Shown in pieces: positions 53,411 through 63,830 of a stretch of DNA of 64,000 bases (position 1 is the first letter of the stretch; each line of letters opens with the position of its first letter). The DNA is taken from NCBI GenBank assembly GCA_015680685.1, contig MNCI01011147.1, positions 154,111 through 218,110 on the forward strand. The letters run 5' to 3'. The translations under genes were made by a program, and so were the position numbers. The stretch is from Gnetum montanum. Lineage: Eukaryota > Streptophyta > Gnetopsida > Gnetales > Gnetaceae. Below the pieces are notes generated by a model. It did no database searches. It was given only the letters and a program-made list of their open reading frames with translations, and was not told the DNA's origin.

Positions 53411-53532
53411 GGTTGTAAAATTGTGCATGAATTTATGTGAAGTTTTGTAAATTTTTTCTTCCTAAAAGATATATCGTTAATTCCTTATACAAAGATCTTG
53501 TATGATATAACTAATCTAGATAACTAGCACTG

Positions 53533-53550
53533 TCCCCGGCAACGGTTCCA
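53533..53550 (-). other. Primer binding site, tRNA-Asp type (element E)
   Basis: The minus strand reads TGGAACCGTTGCCGGGGA, 16 of 18 matches to the tRNA-Asp complement, one base from the LTR. The best preserved site in the window. Confidence 0.88.
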
Positions 53551-53551
53551 A

Positions 53552-54444
53552 TGATGAGCAGCTAGGTACCCCTACGCCCAACCATACGAATACGAGCGTT
53601 CATGCACAATCCGGTCGAACTCCGTGGACAGGCTAGTTGTGGTATCTAGATATTTACACGTTGATCGCCATTTTGTTGTCTTCCCACCTGGACTAGTATT
53701 TGCTTTGTCACGTATGGTTTAGTCCAGAGTGAGGCGTATGATGTGATCCTAAACTAGTGCTACTCCTAGAGACAATGGAATATAATCTTGATTAAACTAA
53801 TGGGTAATAGGAAATGAAGTCTAAACTAACCTAAGTGGGATAAGCATATATTCCTTAATCATCCATACACATCTTGGACCTCATGCATGACTACTACTGG
53901 GATTACCAAGCATAGTTCCTAGGTACACTACTGGGTTACCAAGTAGTCACACTTAAATGCTCGTGATTACGTCGTACTCATTCTACATTTAACAACAGGA
54001 ATAGTAAATGATGATAAAGAAATATTAACTAAGAAAACAATAAATAAAAATAACAAATAACAATAATAATTAAATAATTAAAACTAAGTGAATGCGGAAA
54101 TGATGAAGTAATCTCAATCTTTATTTCCAGTCATGTGCATGTCCAAGTACGTCACACTCGAATAAAGATGCCATACAATTACAAGCATCACACTGTGGGC
54201 ATGCACTTGGGAAAATAATCTAACTCCTATGGAAACAAAATGCAAGAGCTTTGCTACAACTAACTCGAAGCTCCCTAAATGAGTTGGAAGACCCTCTTAT
54301 TTATAGGCCAGGATAGGTGACTGCGTAAATGGGGCCACGTCGACGCAGGAAGGCTACGTCGATGGGGCTGCATCGATGCGGCTGTGTATACGGGACCCCG
54401 TATATGTGGCCTAGTTGATGCATCAACTATATAGTGCTTCATCA
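53552..54444 (-). repeat. 5' LTR of element E
   Basis: 893 bp from TGATGAGCAGC to CTTCATCA, complete. Confidence 0.92.
54296..54430 (-). promoter_or_regulatory. LTR promoter of element E: TATA box plus a different palindrome set
   Basis: The TATA box (CTATAAATAAGAG, minus strand) is at about 54296-54306. Toward the U3 start lie ACGTCGACG (54347), CATCGATGC (54370), a TATACGGG/CCCGTATA dyad (54387-54404) and the perfect 18 bp palindrome TAGTTGATGCATCAACTA (54412-54429). There is no GATATC. The 3' LTR (49331-49460) has the same set with small changes. Confidence 0.55.
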
Positions 54445-56690
54445 CTATGATTCATGAAAATGTATCTAAGACTCTTGGACCTAACTTAGTTCATTCTATG
54501 GGCACTTAGTGATAGAATTTAAGTTTGATGGAAATAAACTATAAGAGCTTCACTATGATATCAAGCAAAAAGATATCATAATTTATAAAGGAATTTATTA
54601 CTTCTGCATCAACACTAATGCATTAATGCAATTGAACCTACATTGATGTTGATGCATTAACTCTGCTACCTCAACACAGTTAACCAAAACATGAGTTATC
54701 ATTAATAATAGATACAAAGACCAAAATTCACAAAGAGGACTAATAATACCCAAGAAAAAAGTTCTTATAAAAATTCACTTCTTGAAAATATAGGAAATAA
54801 TGATTAAAGTCTAAATGTAAGAATCACAAGTAAGAGAAATGGTAATATTGGAAAAACTAAAACAAATATTCTCTTATAGGAATTAAAGAAATAAATAAAA
54901 AATAAAATATAGGTAAACATTTGTAAATAAATTATGATTTTGAAATCAATAAAAATGAAGTTGAACAAAAAAGAGTGAAAATGGTTAAGTTAGCAAGTAA
55001 TATTTCATTTTTTTGGAGAGGATATTAAGTTCTGTGTTAAGATGATGAAAGAAATTGAACTATAAAAGTAGAAGAAACTATGAAAAATAAGCAAAGATAA
55101 ATGGGAGAACAAGGGGAAATTGAAAGTCTTATATAAGAATTAAGAAAATGGAAAGCATTAGAATAAAGAATAATAATCTTTTGTTTGAAAAAATCATGAA
55201 CATGCAACTTGAACTTGTAGAATTATTTGCAAACAAGTAAAACAAAAAAAAGTTATGTAAGTCTATTGTTAATGTAACATTTTTATTTTAAAAGTTATGT
55301 TTTTCACATGTTTAATGTTTTGGTTGATTTTACAAGACTATATTGGTTGTGCATCAATTACTATATTCATTATTAGCTTGAAGATCAAATATGCATATGT
55401 TTTCCTACATTCAATTTATTTTTTATCCATCTTAAAAAAATAAAATGATATTTTTTCTACTTTTGATATTTGGGCATAGTGCTAAGTACTATTTTGAAAT
55501 AGTTTTTAATATTTGTATGTGTTGAATACTATCTTATAATCTTATATGATATTAGCTTTTATCAAATAAAATATTTTGGAATATTAGACAAATAAAATGT
55601 AGGTTTCTATAGTTACAAGTTTTACTACCTCTTTGCTACCTTACTTTAAAACTTGTATCTAAATTTATGATTTGTACATCAAAACTCAATAAAATTAATC
55701 TTAATATCACATTTTTATACATGCTAGCTAAAGTTTATCACTCTATTTTCTATAATTTTTGTAAGAAAAAAAATTTACATGTGATCTATATTTAGTAATA
55801 AGGTACAATTAGTTTTCTAATAATAAATTGATTGTTTTTATGCTTTACTCATATCCTACATAATTTTTCATGCTTTCATGTTCATAAAGGATTTTTGATG
55901 TTGTGCATAGAATGTAACTTTGAGGGTTTGTAGAGGGTTTTATAAGGCTATATCAAAATTTTTTTTAAGGTTGTGTAGAGAATTTGAGGTTTTATAAAGG
56001 GTTTTGATTTTCCTAAGAAGAATAAGATTTTTAAAATTTTGATTTTCCTATTTTAGTAGAATAAAGATAGCATGTGTTAAATCTCATAAATAGGAAAGGC
56101 CATTGTTGATGTCAACATCACCTATGCTAGGCATGGGGCTAGAACCAATAAATCTCAATCCCATGAAAATGAAGAATACTATGGATTTTCCAACCATGAC
56201 CTTGAACAAACTATAGTTTAGTAGAAGTTTTTGTTGCAATACAACATTGTTTAGGTGGTGGGTTGAGGTGCTTTTATAACAGAATGATTCTCTCCATAAT
56301 GTATAGTTGTTATTGATGGATACAACTTTACATTCTACCTAGGGTTATTATCTATCTATCAATCATTTATTAGTGAAGCATACCTTAGTTAGTTTGAGCA
56401 TGTGGATTGTGGTAATGTAAGTCATATTTTCAAATCCAATGTGGCTATGGGAGTGGCATAATAAAAATACATATCCAAGGACTATGATGTTAGTTAGACA
56501 AGTTGATGATGGAAAATTATGATCAAATCCTCCAACTACCTTAATGGCTTAGTTCGCATGTTGGGAGAAAGGTACCAAGATGATCATATGTCTATCATAT
56601 CAGAAGCTTTTGTTAAATATAGGAATTGTAACTGCATTATAGACATTATGTGATATGTTTTCCTATTTATATATTAACATTTTATTTCAT
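54445..56690. other. AT-rich interval right of E
   Basis: Very AT-rich with no credible coding region. At 54540-54700 the order of words (GGAAATAAAC, AAGAGCTTCACTA, GATATC, TTTATAAAGG, GATGCATTAA) resembles a decayed LTR of the Athila-like family, but this is weak. Confidence 0.4.
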
Positions 56691-56692
56691 AG

Positions 56693-56810
56693 GTATATTG
56701 ATAGCTCTGGAGTGAGCAGAGGAATTCCATCATCTTTTAGGAACCTTCAAAACATGAAAAATCTATAGGATTTAAATTTACAGTTGGTAGGACCAATACT
56801 AGATTTCATT
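56693..56810 (+). pseudogene. Probable LRR receptor-kinase exon fragment
   Basis: The frame reads YIDSSGVSRGIPSSFRNLQ, then NMKNL, a TAG, and DLNLQLVGPILDFI. This resembles the extracellular leucine-rich repeat of plant LRR receptor kinases with a malectin domain (LRR-VIII), in which a Y(F)DSSG-SG-IPS-F--L exon start is usual. The preceding TTATTTCATAG looks like an intron 3' splice site at the right position. Similarity ends after about 38 codons. No kinase part is present. It is likely a captured or leftover exon; weak because it is short. Confidence 0.5.
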
Positions 56811-58290
56811 AAAGGATGGATCATCATTCCCATTAAATCAGCATTTGATAATAGCTTAGTAGCAATAGCCAGATCCAGCAAGCAGCGATGGACATTGTGA
56901 TTACATAATTGACAGTGGTGGATGATGTGGGGTGGTGGTCACCTAGATGATGTGGGTTTCGTAATGGCTGCAGAGGTGGTGTAACTGATGGTGATATAGA
57001 ATGTGACAACGGTTATGATGGAGTGAGTGGTGGTGTTGGGAATTACAGGTGAGCATGGGATGTGGGCATTTAAGCCAACAGCAACAAGCAAGTATAAGAG
57101 TAGGGCTGCGATCAACAAAAACAATTATCAAGTAGCCTTCCTTCTCTTTGGTAGCCATATCTCTTTCTCTCTCTCCCAGTTAGCTATCATGTAGTGATGT
57201 CATAGGCGACTAGTGGTGTAACAATAGTGTGTGGCTCTTCATGGATTGGTAGCAGATGGGTAGGTGGCCCTTTTGAGCTAGAGGCAGATGACACACATGA
57301 GCTACAAGAGCAACACATGGTGACACATTAGCGTGGTAGCTTCTCATCTCTTTAATAGTGGCAGCATATGTAACAACAGTCTCCTAGGAGTAGTGGTAGG
57401 TGTAGATGCATCAACAATAGGGTGCATGGGGCAAGGTAATGAACATGGTAGAATAGTATCAGCTACTTTATGCTATGCATTTCATGTGACAACATAACAT
57501 ATAGTAGGTCTGAGTGGCATCCCTTTCCCTGTAGATGTTGCAGGCATGGATGAAACATGCAAGTTGTAGGAGCGACATGTGACAACCTCTCCTCTCTTTG
57601 ATAGTGGTTGGCAGACAACATGTAGTAGCAGATGGTATATGTGATGACACACAGTGTCAATAGTCTCTCAGGAGTAGTAATGACATGTGAAAATAGAGGA
57701 TGAGAGGTGTTAGTGCATTCCCATAGTGGGCCTAATCTCTCTCTCCTCTAGAGCTATGGATGCATGGTAGGTGGAATGATGAGTGGCCTCTCTCCTGCCT
57801 CCCCTTCTCATGTGACAATAGTAGGTAGCACATTACTGACATGCTTGAATAACATAGGATCACTCCATCTCTCTCCCAGTAGCAATATGTATGGCAATTA
57901 GTGTGACAGTGGTGACAACTCTAGACAAAATCCTGCATAGGATGGTAGCAACATACGGTAGGTCTCCCTCTTTGGTAGTGATTAGGGTCTTCCTATTTGG
58001 TAGTGGGCATCACTAGTAGCGATAGACTAGTGGTAGCAGCAAGAGACCAAGGAAAAATTTAAATTTACTAGTTACTGTATTTTCATTAAATCTTGAAATT
58101 CAAGATAGTTATTCAATTTAAATTCTCTTGACTTTTTAGTTTGATTTACTTTTCTTGGAATGTCACATGGCCCTATCCAGTTGAGACTATTCTTGGATTT
58201 ATGTACCCATATGAGAGGCACCCTAGGTAATAATCTCCTCAAATGAGTTTCTTTGGCTATTGGTGCACCCAAAATTTATGCATTAACACC
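56811..58290 (+). other. Upstream region of J, probably part of its 5' LTR
   Basis: Rich in GTAGTGG, CAGATG and TGTGACA words. No intact gene. It runs up to the primer site of J, so at least its right part should be the 5' LTR (end near 58291, AACACCA). The left LTR edge cannot be set because no second copy is in the window. Confidence 0.45.
57290..57700. repeat. Diverged direct repeat, spacing about 260 bp
   Basis: The series GAGCAACACATGGTGACA, CTCATCTCTTTAATAGTGGCAG, then TCTCCTAGGAGTAGTGGTAG (57310-57400) recurs as GAGCGACATGTGACA, CTCCTCTCTTTGATAGTGG, TCTCTCAGGAGTAGTAATG (57569-57683). Confidence 0.5.
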
Positions 58291-58294
58291 ATTT

Positions 58295-58312
58295 TGGCAC
58301 TAGAAGGAGGGA
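58295..58312 (+). other. Primer binding site of element J
   Basis: TGGCACTAGAAGGAGGGA, close to the TGGCGC-type primer sites of Tat/Ogre elements, four bases after an LTR-like end ACACCA. The tRNA is not assigned with certainty. Confidence 0.55.
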
Positions 58313-58929
58313 ATATTTCATTTCCTAATCCTATTTCAAAACTTTTTTTCTATTGAATTTTTCCACTAAAAATCTTTGTTTTCAACCTTTTTTTTTTTTG
58401 AAAAATCTTTATGCTTTATTTTTTGAGAAATTTTGAGCCCTTTACTTTCTAATTTCAAAAGTCTATTTTCTAAAATTTTTTTTCCTCTACCCAAGTCTCA
58501 TCACTCATTTCTAAACCTATTTATCATCTAAACCTTCTTTTCCCAATTCTAATTTTGGTGGTCCTTACCTGAGTACTAACTTTGGTAAGGTAGTTTTATT
58601 AATCATTTAATTTTAAATTTATTTTTCTAAAATTTTGCATTTCATTATTTTCCTTTTAAATTTTATAAATATTGCAATTTCATGCATTTATTTCTTTTAA
58701 ATTTTTTTATATAGCATATTTTAGTGTTCTTTTTTGTAAAACAAAAAAAATATTATTTCAATATTTATTTCTTTTTACTCAACTTTATAGTCTTATTTTA
58801 AGATTTGTATTTTATAATTTTTATTTTATGAGTGAACCCTCCTAATAATAATCATTTATCCCTGTGCCTAACCAACCAAATACTCATCACTTTACTTTAA
58901 GAAAGCAATGAGCTTTGTAATTTTCAAGT

Positions 58930-59980
58930 TCTATCCCTAGGAGAACTCAAACTAGGATGGTAGCCAATCAGCCCCTGACTCTTTTGGTGAGCAACCCCTT
59001 TAACTCCATCAACTACCATGATATTTTGAAATTATTCTAGAACATAATTTTTTTTAATCCCACAACCCCTACTAGTGATGCCCACAAGCATATACAATGT
59101 TTTGAAACCTTACTAGGGATCCATAACATTGTATAAAATGACAGCATGTAGGGTATTTGTGACCACTTTTAGGAGCAAAGACATGCAATGGTTTTTGATG
59201 CTCCCTAATGCCACCATTGACTCATGGAAAAAATTCAAAAATAAGTTCTTACCTTAGTTTGACAAGTTCATTAGCTTGACGATAGCATTAAGCAATTTCA
59301 CAAGCTTAAGGAAAGTACCTAGGGAAAATGTCTGTGACTACAACCTAAGATTTCCTAGTCAACTTGCTTATGTGCCAAGTGAGATGTGTCCACAACCTAG
59401 TGGCATTCTCAATTTTTACCTATCCACCATTAATCCATTCTTTGCCCATGCCATTAAATTTGATCCCAACATAATAGAAATATAAGGAGTGATGGCTAAA
59501 GCTATCAAGTTAGAATAAATTACCCTCATGAATAACATTCAAACCCAATTCAGGATGAGGAGCATTAGTAACCCTATGCAATCTAGTCCTCTACCTTTAC
59601 CAACTTTCCTAATAACCAATACTATGTTTCAAACTTCCACTCCCCTTCAAATGACTCAACCTACAAATAGCTATTTTTAGGGTCCCACATCTTCTTCATT
59701 TCTACCGTCCAACACTAGTTTGAATGATGACCAATTGAAAGCCTTAATCCAATCCATCGTAAACCCAAATGGAATATCTAATCCTATTGGATCTATAACT
59801 AAAAATTAGATGACCTAGATATTAACTTGACTTCAAAAAGTTTCAAATGAAGTAGTTGAATTAAAGCAAAACAACAAGGTTCCTATACAATCTAAAAAGT
59901 CAAGTACATTAGTCAATGATGATTATTATCATCTCGATAGCACTAGGCAACATTATGAAAGGACTTGTCCTCAATTTTTA
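58930..59980 (+). pseudogene. gag of element J (broken)
   Basis: About 59200-59500 reads WKKFKNKFLT, then FDKFISLTIALSNFTSLRKV and ENVCDYNLRFPSQLAYVP: the block W--F---FL--F--------L------P-ESV--F--RF of plant retrotransposon gag. A stop at 59483 precedes AKAIKLE. Near 59925-59980 a Cys/His-poor remnant HYERTCPQF resembles the end of a zinc knuckle. Decay is moderate. Confidence 0.65.
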
Positions 59981-60539
59981 GCATTATATGGTAACAATGG
60001 TCAAAGTCAACAAAATGGAAAATCCATAATTATGGTATTGAACATACCCCATGAAATCGAGAATGAGGAAGTTCCTTCATTTGTAGAAGTCATGGTAAGT
60101 GATCCCAACCCACATAACACTTGCTATCATAGACTTATTGACATTATGAATACCACATAATAATAATCTAGAAATAATCCTTGTACTCCTCCAAATAGAA
60201 GAGCTCTTGGTCAAAAAAACATAAATCTTCAAAACCAGGTCAGCCCAAGTGAATGCCCCACAATGACCAAACTCCCCTTCTATACCTAGAAGCACTTCAC
60301 CTCACTAGGAAGCCAAAGATGAACATAAGAATTATGATCTCGTTGAGGATTTAAAAAGAGTAAAAGTGAACATTTCAATGTATGATCTTTTACACTTTAA
60401 TGAAGTGAAAGATGTGATTTGAAAGATAGTTCATACATCTGAAACCAATAAAGAAAAGACAAGTTCACTTCACAAAAAGTCCTAATGAATTATTAATATA
60501 AAACACAAACAATTCCATGTTAAGTAAGAAAGATCAACC

Positions 60540-60849
60540 TCCTTTCCTGAAAACTTTGATTATTTTAGGAAAGAATTTTTTGATGGATTTTGGTAGAATT
60601 ATTAGCATCATACCACTTGAGGTATGTAATACTTTAGGAGAAAAAATGATACCATAAGTGATAAGTGTGATACAACTTGATGGATCTAATGTACCTATAG
60701 TAGGATCATTAAAAGAAGTGAAAGTACAACTTAAACAATACCCTACATTTACATGTTACATGGATATCTTAGTAGTTGATATGTCATCCACTTATGATTT
60801 GCTCTTATCTTGGACTTTTGGAGCGAAGTTTGGAGGCTTCTTTAGGTGA
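60540..60849 (+). pseudogene. Protease of element J (broken)
   Basis: Starts around FLMDFGRIISIIPLEVCNTL, where Tat-type proteases have LIDSGAS-N-IPL; Asp is kept but Ser-Gly is changed to Phe-Gly. One stop, then an open frame 60658-60849 with VPIVGSLKEVKVQL and STYDLLLSWTFGAKFGG, matching the C-terminal YD-LLGR-W-----G block. The frame ends 28 bp before the solo LTR. Confidence 0.7.
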
Positions 60850-60876
60850 AATTTCTTAGAATTATTAATCCCTATC

Positions 60877-61745
60877 TGATGAGTAGCAAGGTACCCCTAC
60901 GCTCAACCATACGAATATGAGTGTGTATGCACAATTCGGTCGAACTCCATAGATGGACTAGTTGTGACACCTAGATAGTTAGATGTTGATTACAGTTCAC
61001 TGTCTTCCCACCTAGACTAGTAATTGCTTTGTCACATATGGTTTAGTCGAGTGTGAGATGTATGATGTGATTTCTAGCACTAGGCTACTCCTAGAGACAA
61101 TGAAAAATAATCTTGATTAAGCTAATAAGCAATATGAAGTAAAATCTACATTGGCTTAAGTGCGATGAGCATCCATCCTTAATCATTTGTATGCATCTTG
61201 GACCTCATGTACTACTACTAAGATTACCAAGCGCATGATACTTAAGCACTACTAGATATGGTACTAGGTTACCAAGTACTTACACTTAAATGTTCGTGAT
61301 TAAGACGTACTCATTCTACTTTTAGCAATAGAAATAGTAAATGATGATAAAAGAAATATTAACTAAGAAAAAAAAAATAATAATTAACAATTAAATAATG
61401 AAAAATTAAGTGAATGTTGCAATGATGGAGTAATCTTGATCTTTATTGCTAATTGTGTATGTGTCCAAGTATGTCACACTAGAATAAAGGTTCTATATAA
61501 TTACAAGCATCACACTGTAGGCATGCACTTGGGAAAAGAACTAAAAATTAACAAACGACTCTCAACTCCTAACAAATAACTAATGACTTACCAATTGACC
61601 CCCTTTCCTATGCATCTAAGTACTATATTTATAGGATAACATAAGAATCATGATATCGTGTATTTGATATTATTACCCAGGCTGCAATATTGCATACCTA
61701 ATATCAAGTATCTGATATCGAGGCCTGGAAAACTGCGATTCATCA
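60877..61745 (-). mobile_element. Solo LTR of the Athila-like family, in element J
   Basis: 869 bp from TGATGAGTAGC to TTCATCA, in the same orientation as the LTRs of A, B and E. CTATC at 60872-60876 and 61746-61750 is an exact target-site duplication, with no internal region. Its U3 has GATATC dyads (GTGATATC-like at 61652, TGATATCGAG at 61713) and a TATA box near 61623-61635. Formed by LTR-LTR recombination after insertion. Confidence 0.92.
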
Positions 61746-61750
61746 CTATC

Positions 61751-62179
61751 AAAGGAAATATGAGTATATGATTATACCAAGAGAACCTTTTTATAAATAA
61801 GTCGTAATAACTTTTGATCAATAGAATAAATCTTTGGGAAATCAAAATACCAATCTTTTTATTGAAGTGGTTGAGCTAGGACGTGGTGAATATTTGATGA
61901 ATGATGATATAGGTGAAACTTCAGGCATAAATCGTTTTGTATACACGTATTCTATCCAATATTACCAAGCTTTTAGAGAGTGTGAAAAATTTTATGAAGA
62001 TAATTTGCCATACTATCAATATGATGGAAGAATTTTTTTTCAATGACCCACCACCATTAGGAAACGATAAGGATATAAGTGAGATTCTAACCAATGAAAC
62101 ATTAGAAGATGAGACAAATTTTGATGATGATCATTGTTACCTTGATTAAAGGGTTGATTATTTAAATTTCACTAACTTA
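61751..62179 (+). pseudogene. Linker of element J between protease and RNase H
   Basis: Open frames 61834-62046 and 61937-62149 overlap. They read NQNTNLFIEVVELGRGEYL, then ECEKFYEDNLPYYQYDG, and, in the other frame, DKDISEILTNETLEDETNFD. The acidic sequence resembles a linker, not a polymerase. The reverse transcriptase expected here is missing. Confidence 0.45.
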
Positions 62180-62540
62180 AACACTTGGATACTAAGAATG
62201 GATGGTGCTTCTTCCAAGAAGGATGTGGAACAAGGATAATGCTTATACCTCCTAGTGAAGCTCATATTCTTAAAGCCATTAATTTCACACAACCTATGAC
62301 TAACAACATGGTTGAATATGAAGCACTTATACATGGGATCAAGCTAGCCTAATACTATGAATTACCCAAATTTAAAATCTATAGTGACTCTCAACTAATA
62401 GTAAATCAACTCAATGGAATCTTTGATGATAAATATGTCATCATGAAAACATATAAAGCTTATATTCTTAAACTTTTTAAAGAGTTCGAACACATAATGA
62501 TTGAACATCTAGCAATAGAAGAAAATAATGTTCCTAATGT
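62180..62540 (+). pseudogene. Plant-type RNase H of element J (broken)
   Basis: The pieces MDGASSKK, MTNNMVEYEALIHGIKLA and KIYSDSQLIVNQLNG give the order D-GAS-----G / TNN-AEYEAL--GL / -DSQL---Q-NG of archaeal-type RNase H in Tat elements; the catalytic Asp, Glu and Asp are present. One frame change near 62220 and a stop at 62350. It ends ENNVPNVL at about 62540, where another element begins. Confidence 0.75.
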
Positions 62541-63110
62541 ACTGTCCGAAATCGTCGGTCCGGGGCTGGAATGAAACAGAGACCAAGAGATCCCCAGACA
62601 AGCACAGAAGACCCTACCTTCGCTTGAGGGCAAGCTGGAATTAATGAAGGTAGAGTACCTTAGGTGGTCCGCACATGGATCAGACAAGGATTTCCCCGAA
62701 CGTACACCTATATTCTGTACGCTGGGTTATATGTAAATGGCGTAACAGATGTAAAATCGAGCATAAATGTACAAGAATGTAAATAGTAAGCACACAAGAA
62801 CGAATGAAAATTGTAAGAAATCTTGGCCAAAAATGTAGCAATATTATTGCATAATGAAAATTACAATGCACCGGTCTAGACGCAGTTGTGGATCTGACAC
62901 AAGGCGGACGAAGAGCCTCGGTGGATGCGGAGGGATGATGGTGTGCTGGTTTGAACTACAGGCACATCGTAGAGGCTATATGTTTAGTGTGCAGGGTTCA
63001 GGTCTAGTGTATAGGATGTAGGTTTCTCAATTTGCTTAGTGTGGTCTGCCCCGATTTTTTGCCAAGATGCCTTCCAGTTTTTCCAACCCGAATCTGGTAA
63101 AAAATCAGAG

Positions 63111-63120
63111 TTTTTATATG
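63111..63120 (-). promoter_or_regulatory. Possible TATA box of element L
   Basis: CATATAAAAA on the minus strand; the tandem repeats at 63321-63830 lie upstream of it. Confidence 0.35.
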
Positions 63121-63320
63121 GGTTTCCCCGTTAGACTCAGGTCTCAAAGGGGATGAGTGGCTATAATTTGAGAAAAATTTGGATCGAGAGATAGGTGGTG
63201 CATTAAATGAGTGCAAGATATGTTACAACTGTACAGCGTACAACATGCTAGCGTAGAGTATGCCAACGTAGACCAAAAATGTACCCAGCGTACACACATG
63301 AAAATGGTTCATTTTAAGGT

Positions 63321-63830
63321 CAAAACTTGATTTTTGAGTACCTGAGAGCTATTGGAGACCTTGGGGAAGGTCCTGAGGGGTCTAGACGCTCAGTTCTGGC
63401 ATGTTTTGACTCATTTTTGGGGCCCAAAAGTTGCTCTACGCTGGGCGTATACGCTGAGCGTAGAGGAATGAAAGACCATCATTTGGAGTCCAAAATTTGA
63501 TTTTCAAGTGCTTGAGAGCTTTTAGGGACCCTAGGGAAGGTCTTGGAAGGTCCAGAAGCTCAGTTCTAGCATGTTTTGACTCATTTCTGGGGCCCAAAAG
63601 TTGCTCTACGCTGGGCTCTACGCTGGGCGTAGAGGAATGAAAGACCCTCATTTGGAGCCCAAAATTTGATTTTCAAGTGCCTGAGAGCTACTGAGGACCT
63701 TGGGGAAGGTCCTGGGGGGTCCAGATGCTCAGTTATGGCATGTTTTGACTCATTTCTGGGGCCCAAAAGTTTCTATACGCTGGGCATGTATAGGCCAGCG
63801 TACAGGATGCATACTTAGTGAAAACCAAGT
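63321..63830. repeat. 170 bp tandem repeat, three copies, with hairpin-forming ends
   Basis: Copies start at 63321, 63491 and 63660 (CAAAACTTGA or CAAAATTTGA), spacing 170 and 169. Each has GCATGTTTTGACTCATTT and GGGGCCCAAAAGTT, then a dyad of TACGCTGGGC and GCGTAGAGG. The third copy is altered after GGGCATGTATAGGCC. Open frames on the minus strand are by-products of the repeat. Confidence 0.9.

Larger units (their letters stand above)
48803..54444 (-). mobile_element. Element E: gag-only Athila-like retrotransposon (non-autonomous)
   Basis: Minus strand: 5' LTR (53552-54444), tRNA-Asp primer site, gag (53410 to 51413), about 1.9 kb of noncoding DNA with a short open frame, polypurine tract, and a 3' LTR lacking its last 216 bp. 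No protease, reverse transcriptase, RNase H or integrase motif occurs in the 4.1 kb interior. The two LTRs are very similar where both exist, so it transposed more recently than the decayed autonomous copies. It would have needed enzymes from relatives like B or C. Confidence 0.88.
58295..62540 (+). mobile_element. Element J: Tat-like Ty3/gypsy retrotransposon, internally deleted
   Basis: Plus strand: primer site at 58295, gag (about 58930-59980), protease (60540-60849), a solo LTR insertion (60877-61745), more J sequence, then a plant-type RNase H (62180-62540), cut by another LTR at 62541. The primer site and the second RNase H suggest the Tat/Ogre lineage. No reverse transcriptase was found between protease and RNase H. 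Confidence 0.65.

Noticed and set aside
56939-57158. His/Cys-rich minus-strand frames resembling a metal-binding protein
   Set aside because: They come from GTGGTGATG-type low-complexity DNA and overlap each other in two frames.
63436-63766. Two minus-strand frames sharing HLKIKFW and LSFLYAQR words
   Set aside because: They are translations of successive 170 bp tandem repeats; the similarity comes from the DNA repeat.
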